A stretch of 64,000 nt of DNA from Cupriavidus sp. WGlv3 (GTDB lineage: Bacteria > Pseudomonadota > Gammaproteobacteria > Burkholderiales > Burkholderiaceae), in assembly GCF_023952475.1 (NCBI RefSeq), contig NZ_JALHRX010000012.1, forward strand, positions 144,831 through 208,830, written 5' to 3'. Below, one piece after another: positions 10,168-18,311 of this stretch. A program made the position numbers and the translations under genes. Numbering within the stretch: position 1 is the first letter of the stretch; every line of letters begins with the position of its first letter. The notes beneath the pieces were generated by a model that saw only the letters and a program-made list of their open reading frames with translations, made no database searches and was not told the origin of the DNA.

Positions 10168-11512
10168 ATTCGCCCTGCCGCACGCCCAGCGCCGTCACCA
10201 CGCCATACGCCGTGATCCCCAGCGCCACCCCAAGGAAGTGGCCGTCCAACCCCATGCCGAACACATTGGCCAATAACCAGCCGCCGCCCGCGGCCAGCGC
10301 GATCCGGCACAGCCCGGCCGCCACCGGCCAGCGCATCCGGCCCGCGCCCATCGAGGCGAAGTACAGCGCCATGCCCAGGCCGAAGCCGCCGAATGCCGGC
10401 CCCACCCATGACAGCGCACGCGCGGCGATGGCGATCACTTCGGGGTCATGGGTGAACAGGCTGGCAAAGCGCACCGGCGCCATGCCGACGGCGGCGCCCG
10501 CGGTGCCGGCGATGGCCAGCGCCAGCAGTGCGCCCACCCAGGCCGTGCGCCGCGCCGTATGCCAGTCGCCGGCGCCGACGGCGCGGCCGACCAGCGCCGT
10601 CAGCGCCGAGCCCACGCCGAACGCGAGCGGGATCATCAGGAATTCCAGCCGCGCCGAGATGCCGTAGGCCGCCACCGCGGCGGTGCCATGGTGACGCAGC
10701 TGCGCGGTGACCAGGATGGTGGTCAGGTTGGCGACCGAGGCCAGCGCACACGCCACCAGTCCCACCGACAGGATGCGCGCGAACAGCGGCCACGACAGCC
10801 GTACCCGCAGCACCGGCACGAAGCCCGCGCCGCCGCGCGCGACCACGATCGCCATCGCCAGCGCCGCGGCCCACGACACCGCCGCCAGCGCCGCGCCGAT
10901 GCCGGCCAGGCCCATGCCGGCGGGCTCGGCCAGCAGCCACGACAGCGCCGGAAACGCGATCCACATCAGCGCCAGCACCCGCGCCGCCAGCGCATGGCGG
11001 CCGCCGCCGCGCAGCACCGACGCCAGCGTGTTGGCCAGCCAGGCCGGGATCGCGCCGGCGCCGAACAGCCAGATCGCATAGGTGGCGGCCGCTTCGGCGG
11101 CGGTGGCGCCGGCCACCGCGCCCAGCACCGCGCGCGGGAACCCGGCCAGTGCCACGGCAAACGCCAGGCCGGCGATCACGGCGATCCACAGCGCATGCAT
11201 CACCAGGGCCGAGGCATCGTCACGCTTGTTGGCGCCCAGCGCGCGCGCGATGGCCGCGACCACGCCGCCGCCCATGGCACCGGTCGACATCTGCTGCAGC
11301 AGCAGCGCAAACGGCAGCACCACGGCCCAGCCGGCCAACGCCGCGGTGCCCTGGCGCGCGGCCAGCCACGTTTCGATCAGCTGTGCCACCGCCTGCAGCA
11401 GGGCAATCAGCGCGGTAGGCCCGGCCAGCTTGCCGATGCGGCGGGCGATTTCGGTGGCCGGCACCGCGTCGGCGGGCAGGGTGCCGGCGGGCAATGCGCG
11501 CGTGTCAGTCAT
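10154..11512 (-). CDS. MATE family efflux transporter
   Basis: The protein is 452 aa and almost entirely hydrophobic, with about twelve predicted membrane helices in two similar halves. It matches the MATE/MOP superfamily in size, in the opening segment (IARRIGKLAGPTALIALLQ) and in a second-half ALVGRAVGAGD segment like the paired MATE repeat. Such proteins export cationic drugs or metabolites using Na+ or H+ gradients. The start at 11512 overlaps the end of the upstream HxlR regulator by 8 bp, so the two are one transcript and the regulator probably controls the pump. The ligand is unknown. Confidence 0.9.
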   Translation of the reverse strand: MTDTRALPAGTLPADAVPATEIARRIGKLAGPTALIALLQAVAQLIETWLAARQGTAALAGWAVVLPFALLLQQMSTGAMGGGVVAAIARALGANKRDDASALVMHALWIAVIAGLAFAVALAGFPRAVLGAVAGATAAEAAATYAIWLFGAGAIPAWLANTLASVLRGGGRHALAARVLALMWIAFPALSWLLAEPAGMGLAGIGAALAAVSWAAALAMAIVVARGGAGFVPVLRVRLSWPLFARILSVGLVACALASVANLTTILVTAQLRHHGTAAVAAYGISARLEFLMIPLAFGVGSALTALVGRAVGAGDWHTARRTAWVGALLALAIAGTAGAAVGMAPVRFASLFTHDPEVIAIAARALSWVGPAFGGFGLGMALYFASMGAGRMRWPVAAGLCRIALAAGGGWLLANVFGMGLDGHFLGVALGITAYGVVTALGVRQGEWSAR

Positions 11513-12029
11513 GGCCGGTCTCCGGAGCGGCTTCCGTGACCCCGGCGGCCTCGGCATCACCGAAGCGCCGGCGCAGGAAGCGGCCGGCGCCCGGGCCCGG
11601 CAACACGCGCACGTCGTCCAGCGTGATCGCGCTGCCGTCGGCGCGTGTCAGCGTGGGCTCGGCAATCTCGGTGCCGGTGCGGCGGTCCTGCAGCAGCGTC
11701 AGCGGTCCCTTGTCGTCGGTCATCCAGCGGTCGGCCCACGCCTTGAGCGCGACGTAGGCCGGGAAGAAGTCGCGGCCCTTGTCGGTCAGCTGGTAGACAT
11801 GGCGCGCGCCGGCCTCGGGCATCACGCGTGCCAGCAGCCCGTGCGCCACCAGCGTCTTCAGGCGCGCGCTGAGGATGTTGGGGGCGATGCCCAGGTTGCG
11901 TTCGAACTCGTCGAAGCGCGTGCTGCCGTAAAAGGCCTCGCGCAGCACGAGGATGGCCCAGCGCTCGCCCAGCACGGCCATCGAGCGCGCCACGGGACAG
12001 GGCATCGCGGTGAAATCGGTAGGGGGCAT
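11505..12029 (-). CDS. HxlR-family winged-helix regulator
   Basis: This 174-aa regulator has the HxlR signature: a Cys near the N-terminus (MPCPVARSMAVLGERWAILVLREA), then FDEFERNLGIAPNILSARLKTLVAHGLL, the helix-turn-helix, and the RHVYQLTDKG wing. The C-terminal extension of about 70 aa is longer than in minimal HxlR proteins. HxlR proteins often sense reactive electrophiles or oxidants through the N-terminal Cys, and the Cys in MPCPVAR is present here. It is transcribed with the MATE pump. An unusual double inverted repeat directly upstream is its likely autoregulatory operator. An upstream in-frame start is rejected because it would read through that operator. Confidence 0.88.
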   Translation of the reverse strand: MPPTDFTAMPCPVARSMAVLGERWAILVLREAFYGSTRFDEFERNLGIAPNILSARLKTLVAHGLLARVMPEAGARHVYQLTDKGRDFFPAYVALKAWADRWMTDDKGPLTLLQDRRTGTEIAEPTLTRADGSAITLDDVRVLPGPGAGRFLRRRFGDAEAAGVTEAAPETGHD

Positions 12030-12053
12030 GGGTCTCCGCCGTTTTGGAATTCT

Positions 12054-12112
12054 GCTTGCTTTCGGTTTGCAAGCTGGCTGCAGCATAGCTTGCAAATCGA
12101 AAGTTTGCAGGC
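12054..12112. promoter_or_regulatory. Double inverted repeat, probable HxlR operator
   Basis: Arms of 16 bp, CTTTCGGTTTGCAAGC (12059-12074) and GCTTGCAAATCGAAAG (12088-12103), are inverted with one mismatch and a 13-bp spacer. Each arm is also the core of a smaller dyad: GCTTGC...GCAAGC at 12054-12074 and GCTTGCAAA...TTTGCAGGC at 12088-12112. The site lies 25-83 bp before the HxlR start, where a repressor or redox activator would act. Confidence 0.7.
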
Positions 12113-12165
12113 GGGCCGCTTCCATGACCGGGCAAAAGCGTGCGTTCACCGGCCAGCGGTGCCGG

Positions 12166-13080
12166 CTACTTCACCGCGTCGCGAAACACCTCGAGCTTCT
12201 CCAGTTCCTCGCGCAGGAAGCCGATCAGCGCGCGCGTCGCCATCGACGGATGCAAGTTGGGCGTGGTGATGATGAACAGCTTGTTGCCCAGCCCCTCCGG
12301 GCGCCAATCCGGCAGCACCGGCACCAGGTGGCCGGCGCGCACCTCTTCCCAGCCGATATAGACCGGCAGCATGCCGATGCCATGGCCTTCGCGCACGGCG
12401 CGCGCCAGGAACAGGAAGTGTTCGGACTGCAGCGTGGGCGTCAGCGCCACGTCCAGGCGCTGGCCGTCGCGGTACAGCGACAGCGGGAACTGGCGCGGCG
12501 GGTAGGGCGGACACAGGAAGCTGCAGCCGGCCAGGTCGGGCGGCACCTGCACCGGCGCAATCCGGGCGAGATATTGCGGCGATGCATACAGTTGCCAGCG
12601 GATATCGCAGATTTCCCGCGCCACATGGTCCAGCGGCGGGGCCGAGGTGACCTTCAGCGCCACGTCGATCTCGGCCGCGATCAGGTCGTTGACGCGATTG
12701 GCAAAGAACACCCGCAGCGTAATGCCGGGATGCTTTTGCGCGAACTGCAGCAGCAGCGGCGCGATATAGGCGTCGCCCAGCCCGGTGGGCACGCTGACGC
12801 GCACATGGCCGCGCAGGGTCTTGCCCAGGCTGTCGATCTCGGCCTGCGCCGACGCCACTTCCTGCAGGATGCGCACGCCGTGCTGGTACAGCGCATGACC
12901 GGGTTCGGTCAGCTCCAGCCGGCGCGTGGTCCGGCGCAGCAGCTGCGCGCCCGCCTGGTGTTCCAGCTCGCGCAGCTGGCGGCTGACCTGCGAGCGCGTG
13001 ACGCCGCGCCGGCGCCCGGCTTCGGCGAGGTTGCCGGCATCGACGATGTCGACGAAGGCCTGGATCAGGTTGAGGTCCAT
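12166..13080 (-). CDS. LysR-family regulator of the acyl-CoA ligase locus
   Basis: The 304-aa protein has a LysR helix-turn-helix at residues 1-60 (FVDIVDAGNLAEAGRRRGVTRSQVSRQLRELE), followed by a two-lobed effector domain starting near GHVRVSVPTGLGDAYIAPLL. It is transcribed away from the acyl-CoA ligase gene across a 123-bp gap, the usual LysR-target arrangement. In the gap CATTGTCACG and ACATTGTGATT are similar half-sites. The inducer is not known but is likely the ligase substrate or its CoA thioester (inference). Confidence 0.9.
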   Translation of the reverse strand: MDLNLIQAFVDIVDAGNLAEAGRRRGVTRSQVSRQLRELEHQAGAQLLRRTTRRLELTEPGHALYQHGVRILQEVASAQAEIDSLGKTLRGHVRVSVPTGLGDAYIAPLLLQFAQKHPGITLRVFFANRVNDLIAAEIDVALKVTSAPPLDHVAREICDIRWQLYASPQYLARIAPVQVPPDLAGCSFLCPPYPPRQFPLSLYRDGQRLDVALTPTLQSEHFLFLARAVREGHGIGMLPVYIGWEEVRAGHLVPVLPDWRPEGLGNKLFIITTPNLHPSMATRALIGFLREELEKLEVFRDAVK

Positions 13081-13091
13081 CGGGGATTGTC

Positions 13092-13127
13092 TGCAGCATT
13101 GTCACGTCTGGCGCAACATTGTGATTC
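13092..13127. promoter_or_regulatory. Candidate LysR binding half-sites
   Basis: GCATTGTCA and ACATTGTGA are near-identical direct half-sites about 20 bp apart in the divergent gap between the LysR gene and the acyl-CoA ligase. The classic T-N11-A element is not clearly resolved, so this is tentative. Confidence 0.3.
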
Positions 13128-13203
13128 CACCTGGCCTGATTGTCGATGCGGTGCTACGCCGATACAGTGGTCGGCTGACAAAACCCAAGCTTGGAGACAG
13201 CGG

Positions 13204-14697
13204 ATGGCCACGGACCTTTGGTATCAAGACATGCACCGCAGCGGCGAGGATCTGCTGGCGCGCGGCGCCCGCCTGGCCGGCGGCCTGCGCGCGCTCGGCG
13301 TGCAGGAGGGCGACGTGATCGCGGTACTGCTGCGCAACGACCCGGTGTATGCCGACGTGGTCCATGCCTGCCGCATTGCCGGCTGCTACTACTGCCCCAT
13401 CAACTGGCACTTCACCGCCGACGAAGTGCGCTTCCTGCTGAGCGACAGCGGCGCCAGGGTGCTGCTGGCGCAGGATGACCTGCTGCCCGCGGTGCGCGAC
13501 GCGGTCCCGGCCGGCATGCCGGTGCTGTCGGTGGGCGGTCCCGCCGCGGGCGCGACGGAATATGAAGCGTGGCTCGCGCAGCAGCCCGCCTATGACGGCC
13601 CGCGCGTGGCGCCGCGCGGCCATATGGCGTACACCTCGGGCACCACCGGCCGGCCCAAGGGCGTGGTGCGCCAGGCGCTGCCGCTGGACGGGCTCGAGCA
13701 ACAGCTTGCGCGCATGCGTTCGGTGGTGCGCCAGACCTACGGGCTGGAACCGGGCTGCCGCGCGCTGATGTCGGCGCCGCTGTACCACAGCGCGCCGGGC
13801 TCGTTTATCCAGAACGCACTGCAGATGGCCGAACGGCTGGTGCTGACGCCGCGCTTCGACCCCGAGCAGGTGCTGGCACTGGTGGAAAAGCACCGCATCG
13901 ACGTGCTCTACCTGGTGCCGATCATGTACGTGCGCCTGCTCAAGCTGCCGGCCGAGGTGCGCGCCAGATACGACCTGTCTTCAATCCGCTTCGTCGCCTC
14001 GACCGGGTCGCCATGTGCGCCCGAGGTCAAGCGCGCGATGCTGGAGTGGCTGGGTCCGGTGATCCATGAAACCTACGCCTCCAGCGAAGCCGGCATGATC
14101 ACCGTGGCCACGCCGGCCGATGCTGCCGCGCGCCCGGGCACCGCCGGCCGGCCGGTCGATGACGCGCAGCTGCGCATCCTCGACGAGCACGGCCGCGAGT
14201 GCGCGCCGGGCGAAATCGGCCTGGTCTACGTGCGCCAGCCCGCTTACCCTGACTTCACCTACCGCAACAATGAGGCCGCGCGCGCCGCCATCGACCGCGA
14301 CGGCCTGGTGACGCTGGGCGACATGGGCTATGTCGATGCCGACGGCTATCTGTTCATCTGCGACCGCGCCTCGGACATGGTGATCTCGGGCGGCGTCAAC
14401 ATCTACCCGGCGGAGATCGAGCACGAACTGGTGCGCTATCCCGGCGTGGCCGACTGCGTGGTGTTCGGCATTCCCGACGCGGAATACGGCGAGCGTCTGC
14501 TGGCCATGGTGCAGCCGATGCCGGGCGCCGAGCTCCGCGAGGCCGAGGTGATCGACTGGTTGCGCCAGCGGCTGTCCGGCTTCAAGGTGCCGCGCAGCAT
14601 CGTGGTCGAGGCGCAACTGCCGCGCGATGAAACCGGCAAGCTGGCCAAGCGCCGGCTGCGCGACCGATACTGGGAAGGCCGCCAGCGCCGCGTCTGA
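13204..14697 (+). CDS. Acyl-CoA synthetase (AMP-forming)
   Basis: The 497-aa ANL-superfamily enzyme activates a carboxylic acid with ATP and CoA. Visible motifs are YTSGTTGRPKGVVR (phosphate loop), ETYASSEAG (A5), GDMGYVDADGYLFICDRASD (A7/A8 hinge), GGVNIYPAEIE and the C-terminal ETGKLAKRRLR, whose Lys performs adenylation. The start follows GGAGACAG. The N-terminus is short: it begins at MATDLWYQDM rather than with the 20-40 residues common in relatives. The LysR gene is divergent and a Bug-type binding protein follows. Substrate class (medium-chain, branched or aromatic acid) cannot be decided. Confidence 0.9.
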   Translation: MATDLWYQDMHRSGEDLLARGARLAGGLRALGVQEGDVIAVLLRNDPVYADVVHACRIAGCYYCPINWHFTADEVRFLLSDSGARVLLAQDDLLPAVRDAVPAGMPVLSVGGPAAGATEYEAWLAQQPAYDGPRVAPRGHMAYTSGTTGRPKGVVRQALPLDGLEQQLARMRSVVRQTYGLEPGCRALMSAPLYHSAPGSFIQNALQMAERLVLTPRFDPEQVLALVEKHRIDVLYLVPIMYVRLLKLPAEVRARYDLSSIRFVASTGSPCAPEVKRAMLEWLGPVIHETYASSEAGMITVATPADAAARPGTAGRPVDDAQLRILDEHGRECAPGEIGLVYVRQPAYPDFTYRNNEAARAAIDRDGLVTLGDMGYVDADGYLFICDRASDMVISGGVNIYPAEIEHELVRYPGVADCVVFGIPDAEYGERLLAMVQPMPGAELREAEVIDWLRQRLSGFKVPRSIVVEAQLPRDETGKLAKRRLRDRYWEGRQRRV

Positions 14698-14751
14698 GCG
14701 CACCGGTGGGACTGCACCCGGCACAAGCCGATAACGACAGGAGGAGACGCG

Positions 14752-15768
14752 ATGCAGAACAAACCGACCAAGACAACCGCACTCAAGCCGCGGCGCGCCT
14801 GGCTTGCCGCGATCGCGGCCGGCGCGTGGTGCGCGCTGGCGCTCTGGGGCGGCGCCGCGCAGGCGGCCTATCCCGACCGCCCGCTCAAGCTGGTGGTGCC
14901 GTACACGCCGGGCGGCTCGACCGACCAGTTCGGCCGCGCGCTGGCCGACGGCATGTCGCGCCAGCTGGGCCAGACCGTGGTGGTGGAAAACCGCCCCGGC
15001 GCGGCCACCATGATCGGCACCACCAGCGTGGCGCGCGCGCCGGCCGACGGCTACACCATGGTGCTGGCGACCAACGGCAGCATGGTGCTCAACCCGATGC
15101 TGTACAAGAAGATCCAGTACGATCCGCCCAAGGATTTCCGCATCTTCAGCATTGGCGCCGAGGCGCCGCTGGTGGTGGTCACCAACACCCGCGTGCCGGC
15201 CGGCAATATCCGCGAGTTCGCGGCCTACGCCAAGGCCGAGGGCGGCAAGCTCAACTACGCCTCGGTGGGCCTGGGCAACGCGCTGCAGCTGGCCACCGAG
15301 ATGCTCAAGACCGAACTCGGCATCGGCGTCACCCACGTGCCCTACAACGGCAGCGCGCCGGCGCTGGCGGCGCTGCTGGCCAATGACGTGCAGCTGATGG
15401 TCGATGTGGTCAGCACCTCGCTGCCGCATATCAAGGCGGGCAAGCTCAAGGCGCTGGCGGTCACCGGACGCAGCCGGCTGGATGTGCTGCCGAACGTGCC
15501 GACCGTGGCCGAGAGCGGCTATCCCAACTTCCAGGCCGCCACCTGGTTCGGCCTGGCCGTGCCCGCGCAGACGCCGCCCGAAGCGGTGGCCAGGCTGCAG
15601 GCGGCCGCCGACCACGTGCTGAAGGACCCGCAGTTCCGCGCCACCTTCAGTGCGCTGGGGCTGCTGGTGCAGCCGCCGCGCACGCAGGCCGAGATCGACC
15701 GCTATCTCGAGGCCGACCGCGCCCACTGGGGCAAGGTGATCAAGGCGAACAACATCTCGCTGGACTGA
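14752..15768 (+). CDS. Tripartite tricarboxylate (Bug/TctC) substrate-binding protein
   Basis: This is a 338-aa periplasmic protein. A long twin-basic n-region ([12 protein letters not shown]) and a Sec-type core end at AQAAYPDRP, and the mature start YPDRPLKLVVPYTPGG is the Bug-family hallmark. ANDVQLMVDVVST and GYPNFQAATWFG are further family segments. These proteins bind carboxylates for TctAB transporters, but no TctA or TctB lies nearby. It follows the acyl-CoA ligase by 54 bp on the same strand, so the bound ligand may be the acid that the ligase activates (inference). Confidence 0.93.
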   Translation: MQNKPTKTTALKPRRAWLAAIAAGAWCALALWGGAAQAAYPDRPLKLVVPYTPGGSTDQFGRALADGMSRQLGQTVVVENRPGAATMIGTTSVARAPADGYTMVLATNGSMVLNPMLYKKIQYDPPKDFRIFSIGAEAPLVVVTNTRVPAGNIREFAAYAKAEGGKLNYASVGLGNALQLATEMLKTELGIGVTHVPYNGSAPALAALLANDVQLMVDVVSTSLPHIKAGKLKALAVTGRSRLDVLPNVPTVAESGYPNFQAATWFGLAVPAQTPPEAVARLQAAADHVLKDPQFRATFSALGLLVQPPRTQAEIDRYLEADRAHWGKVIKANNISLD

Positions 15769-15786
15769 TGCGTCGGCGGGGCGCGC

Positions 15787-15814
15787 TGGAACCGGATGGC
15801 GATGGGCGTATAGT
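15787..15814 (+). promoter_or_regulatory. Candidate promoter of the ClC channel gene
   Basis: TATAGT at 15809-15814 resembles a -10 element, with a weak -35-like TGGAAC at the upstream end. It lies about 58 bp before the ATG at 15872. Confidence 0.3.
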
Positions 15815-15830
15815 CTCAGCTCATCACTGC

Positions 15831-15848
15831 GGCGGGGCGCGCCCCGCC
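15831..15848. repeat. Perfect 18-bp GC palindrome before the ClC gene
   Basis: GGCGGGGCG is followed directly by its reverse complement CGCCCCGCC. It lies between the promoter candidate and the start codon, so it would form a stem in the leader or act as a protein site. Confidence 0.6.
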
Positions 15849-15871
15849 GGATGCCTGCGCCCGCCCCAGCC

Positions 15872-17362
15872 ATGACCGATCGCGACCCCAACGATCCCAA
15901 GCCTGCCTCGTCATCGTCCGCCGCGCCCGGCGCCAGTCCGGACTCCCAGGCGCAGCCCGATACCGCTGCGCCGCCGCCCGATCCTCACCTGCTGAACCAG
16001 ATCAGCCGCCGCGCGCGCGTGGCGGCGTGGCGCAAGTCGCGCCAGGCCGGGCGCATCTCGCGCACCACGCTGCGCTATGCCGTGTTCATGTTCGGCGCCG
16101 GCTGCGTCGGGCTGTTCTCGCTGGTGTTCGCGTGGATCGCCGAAGTGGCGCTGCACTGGAACCGCCAGCTGACCCAGGCCACGCCGTGGCTGGCGTTCGT
16201 GATGCTGCCGTTCGGCCTGGCCGCGCTGCGCTGGCTGACCATCCGGCTGGCGCCGCAGGCGCGCGGCAGCGGCATTCCGCAGGTGATCGCGGCGGTCACC
16301 TTGCCGCCGTCGGGCCCGGCACAGACGCTGCTGGTGTCGTTGCGGCAGTCGATGTGGAAGGTGGTGCTGACCGCGGCCGCGCTGCTGGCCGGCGCCTCGG
16401 TCGGGCGCGAGGGCCCGTCGGTGCAGGTCGGCGCGGCGGCGATGCTGGCCTGGGGCCGCTGGTGCCAGGAGAAGCTGCGCTTTCGCATCGGCTTCCATCC
16501 CAATGCGCTGATTGCCGCCGGCGCGGCCGGCGGCCTGGCGGCGGCGTTCAACACGCCGCTGGCCGGGGTGGTGTTCGCGATCGAGGAACTGGGCCGCGGC
16601 ACCGCGGTGCGCTGGGATCGCCTGGTGCTGTCGGGCGTGCTGACCGCCGGTTTCCTGTCGCTGGCGGTGCTCGGCAACAACCCGTATTTCGTGGTCAAGG
16701 TGCCGATGCTCGGCCTGCATGAGGCCTGGGGACCGGTGCTGCTGTGCGCGCTGGTCACCGGCGTGCTGGGCGGCGTGTTCGCCAAGGCGCTCAAGGGCGG
16801 CGTGCCGGCGCTGCTGCCGGCGGCGTGGCGCGACTGGCCGGGGCGGCATCCGGTATGGACCGCGTTCGGCTGCGGGCTGGTGGTGGCGATGCTCGGCTGG
16901 GCCACCGCGGGCGCGACCTTCGGCACCGGCTATGAGCAGGCGGCGGCGCTGATCAACGGCGAATCGCAGGCCACGCTGTGGTTCGGCCTGGCCAAGCTGG
17001 CGGCGACGGTGGTGTCGTACTTCGCCGGCATCCCGGGCGGGATCTTCACGCCCGCGCTGGCGATCGGCGCGGGCATCGGCGAGAACGTCGCGCATTTCGT
17101 CAGCGGCATGGCAGAGCCGCGCGTGCTGGCGCTGGTGTCGATGGCGGCGTTCCTGGCCGCGGCCACGCAGGCGCCGATCACCGCCAGCGTGATCGTGATG
17201 GAAATGACGCGCACGCAGGACCTGACGGTGTTCCTGCTGGCGGCGTCGTTGCTGGCATCGTTCATCTCGCGGCAGTTCTCGCCGCACCCGTTCTACCACC
17301 AGGTCGGCCACACCTTCCGGCGCGAGGCTCTGGCGCTGACGCGCAAGGTGCCCGCGGGGTGA
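15872..17362 (+). CDS. ClC-type chloride channel/transporter
   Basis: The protein is about 496 aa with ten or more membrane helices. The ClC ion-pathway motifs are intact: GSGIPQ (selectivity Ser), GREGPSVQ (gating Glu) and GGIFTPALAIGAGIG. A gating Glu is expected in both H+/Cl- exchangers and channels. The N-terminal 40-50 residues are Pro/Ser/Ala-rich, probably disordered cytoplasm. There is no CBS domain at the C-terminus, so it is closer to bacterial ClcB than to regulated forms. The start at 15872 is preferred over the ATG at 15851, which sits 2 bases after the palindrome. Neither has a clear Shine-Dalgarno sequence. Confidence 0.9.
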   Translation: MTDRDPNDPKPASSSSAAPGASPDSQAQPDTAAPPPDPHLLNQISRRARVAAWRKSRQAGRISRTTLRYAVFMFGAGCVGLFSLVFAWIAEVALHWNRQLTQATPWLAFVMLPFGLAALRWLTIRLAPQARGSGIPQVIAAVTLPPSGPAQTLLVSLRQSMWKVVLTAAALLAGASVGREGPSVQVGAAAMLAWGRWCQEKLRFRIGFHPNALIAAGAAGGLAAAFNTPLAGVVFAIEELGRGTAVRWDRLVLSGVLTAGFLSLAVLGNNPYFVVKVPMLGLHEAWGPVLLCALVTGVLGGVFAKALKGGVPALLPAAWRDWPGRHPVWTAFGCGLVVAMLGWATAGATFGTGYEQAAALINGESQATLWFGLAKLAATVVSYFAGIPGGIFTPALAIGAGIGENVAHFVSGMAEPRVLALVSMAAFLAAATQAPITASVIVMEMTRTQDLTVFLLAASLLASFISRQFSPHPFYHQVGHTFRREALALTRKVPAG

Positions 17363-17430
17363 TGCCGGCGCGGCCCGCAAGTGGCGGCGGCGCCGGCGCC
17401 GTCGGGTAAGCTAGCGCTCGCCCCTTTGCC

Positions 17431-17462
17431 ATCGTGGCCAGATGTGAGTGGTTCGCCACGAT
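17431..17462 (+). other. Hairpin between the ClC gene and the next gene
   Basis: ATCGTGGC (17431-17438) and GCCACGAT (17455-17462) form a perfect 8-bp stem with a 16-base loop. No U tract follows. It could attenuate read-through or structure the leader of the downstream gene. Confidence 0.35.
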
Positions 17463-17531
17463 CTCGCGCCGCACAGGAACAACCCGGCGGGGGTTGGGCT
17501 CCAACCCGGAGCCGTACACCAGGAGTCCGTC

Positions 17532-18266
17532 TTGAAATTCCCCGTTGCCGGGCTGGCGCTTGCCGGCCTGCTGGGCGCCGCCGGCGCCAATGCTGCTACC
17601 CCCGCTGCCCCTGCCGCCACCCCCGCCTCCGCACCGGCCGCCAAGACCGCGGCCCAGGCCGAAAACAGCGCGCTGGCGCCGCTGCTGGCGATGCTGGAAA
17701 TCGGCAACCCGCTGCCGGCGCTGCCCGACTGCGCCGACAAGCGTACGCCTGACGGCCGCGACGTCACCGGCTATTGCGTCGAACTGAAGGGTGATGGCCT
17801 GATGCGCCAGGTCGGCGTGCCGCGCGCGCAGCGCCCGGCGTTCATGGATGGCCCCTTTGTGGTGGCCTTCGTCGACCGCAATGCGCTGGTCGGCCTGGTG
17901 GTGCCGACCGCCGGCGCCAACTCGCAGCAGGCCGCGGCCGACAGCATCAGCGCGCTGTACGGCAAGCCGTTCCGCCAGGAGCAGGAGGACATGCGCGACA
18001 AGGCCGGCAAGACCGTCAAGACGCTGCATGCCGGCTGGATGCACAAGCCGCTGACGGTGGAGCTGTACGCGATGCCGGAAGACCCCAGCACCGGCACCAT
18101 CGAGATGCTGCTGCCGCAGGCGCGCGCGCTGATGGCGGACAAGGACGCAGAGGTCGACAAGCAGCTCAACCCGCCTCCGGCACCGGCGGCGAAGGGCGGC
18201 AAGACCGCCGCGGCCAAGCCCGCGCCGAAGGCCCCGGCCAAGCCGGAAAAGCCCGGCAGCTGGTAA
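17532..18266 (+). CDS. Secreted or periplasmic protein of unknown function, TTG start
   Basis: The start is TTG at 17532: AGGAG lies 6 bases upstream and it gives a clean signal peptide (MKFPVAGLALAGLLGAAGANA). The in-frame ATG further upstream would put a long polar leader before the signal. The 244-aa product has an Ala/Pro-rich linker, then a globular region of about 150 aa (GNPLPALPDCADKRTPDGRD...). It ends in an Ala/Lys/Pro-rich tail of about 40 aa that looks disordered and basic. I recognise no catalytic motif. The gene follows the ClC gene and is convergent with the DapB-like gene. Confidence 0.75.
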   Translation: MKFPVAGLALAGLLGAAGANAATPAAPAATPASAPAAKTAAQAENSALAPLLAMLEIGNPLPALPDCADKRTPDGRDVTGYCVELKGDGLMRQVGVPRAQRPAFMDGPFVVAFVDRNALVGLVVPTAGANSQQAAADSISALYGKPFRQEQEDMRDKAGKTVKTLHAGWMHKPLTVELYAMPEDPSTGTIEMLLPQARALMADKDAEVDKQLNPPPAPAAKGGKTAAAKPAPKAPAKPEKPGSW

Positions 18267-18273
18267 CGGCACA

Positions 18274-18311
18274 GGCAGGCGGCGCAGCGCACGCGTGCGC
18301 CGCCGGCTGCC
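18274..18311. terminator. Candidate bidirectional hairpin between convergent genes
   Basis: GGCGGCGCA (18278-18286) pairs with TGCGCCGCC (18296-18304), extended by GGCAG/CTGCC outer arms. It lies between two gene ends that face each other. There is no U tract in either direction, so it may be rho-assisted or only structural. Confidence 0.5.

Noticed and set aside
11953..13203. Long open frame running in phase upstream of the acyl-CoA ligase start
   Set aside because: It is antisense to the LysR gene and crosses the HxlR operator; only the part from 13204 has ligase motifs and a Shine-Dalgarno sequence.
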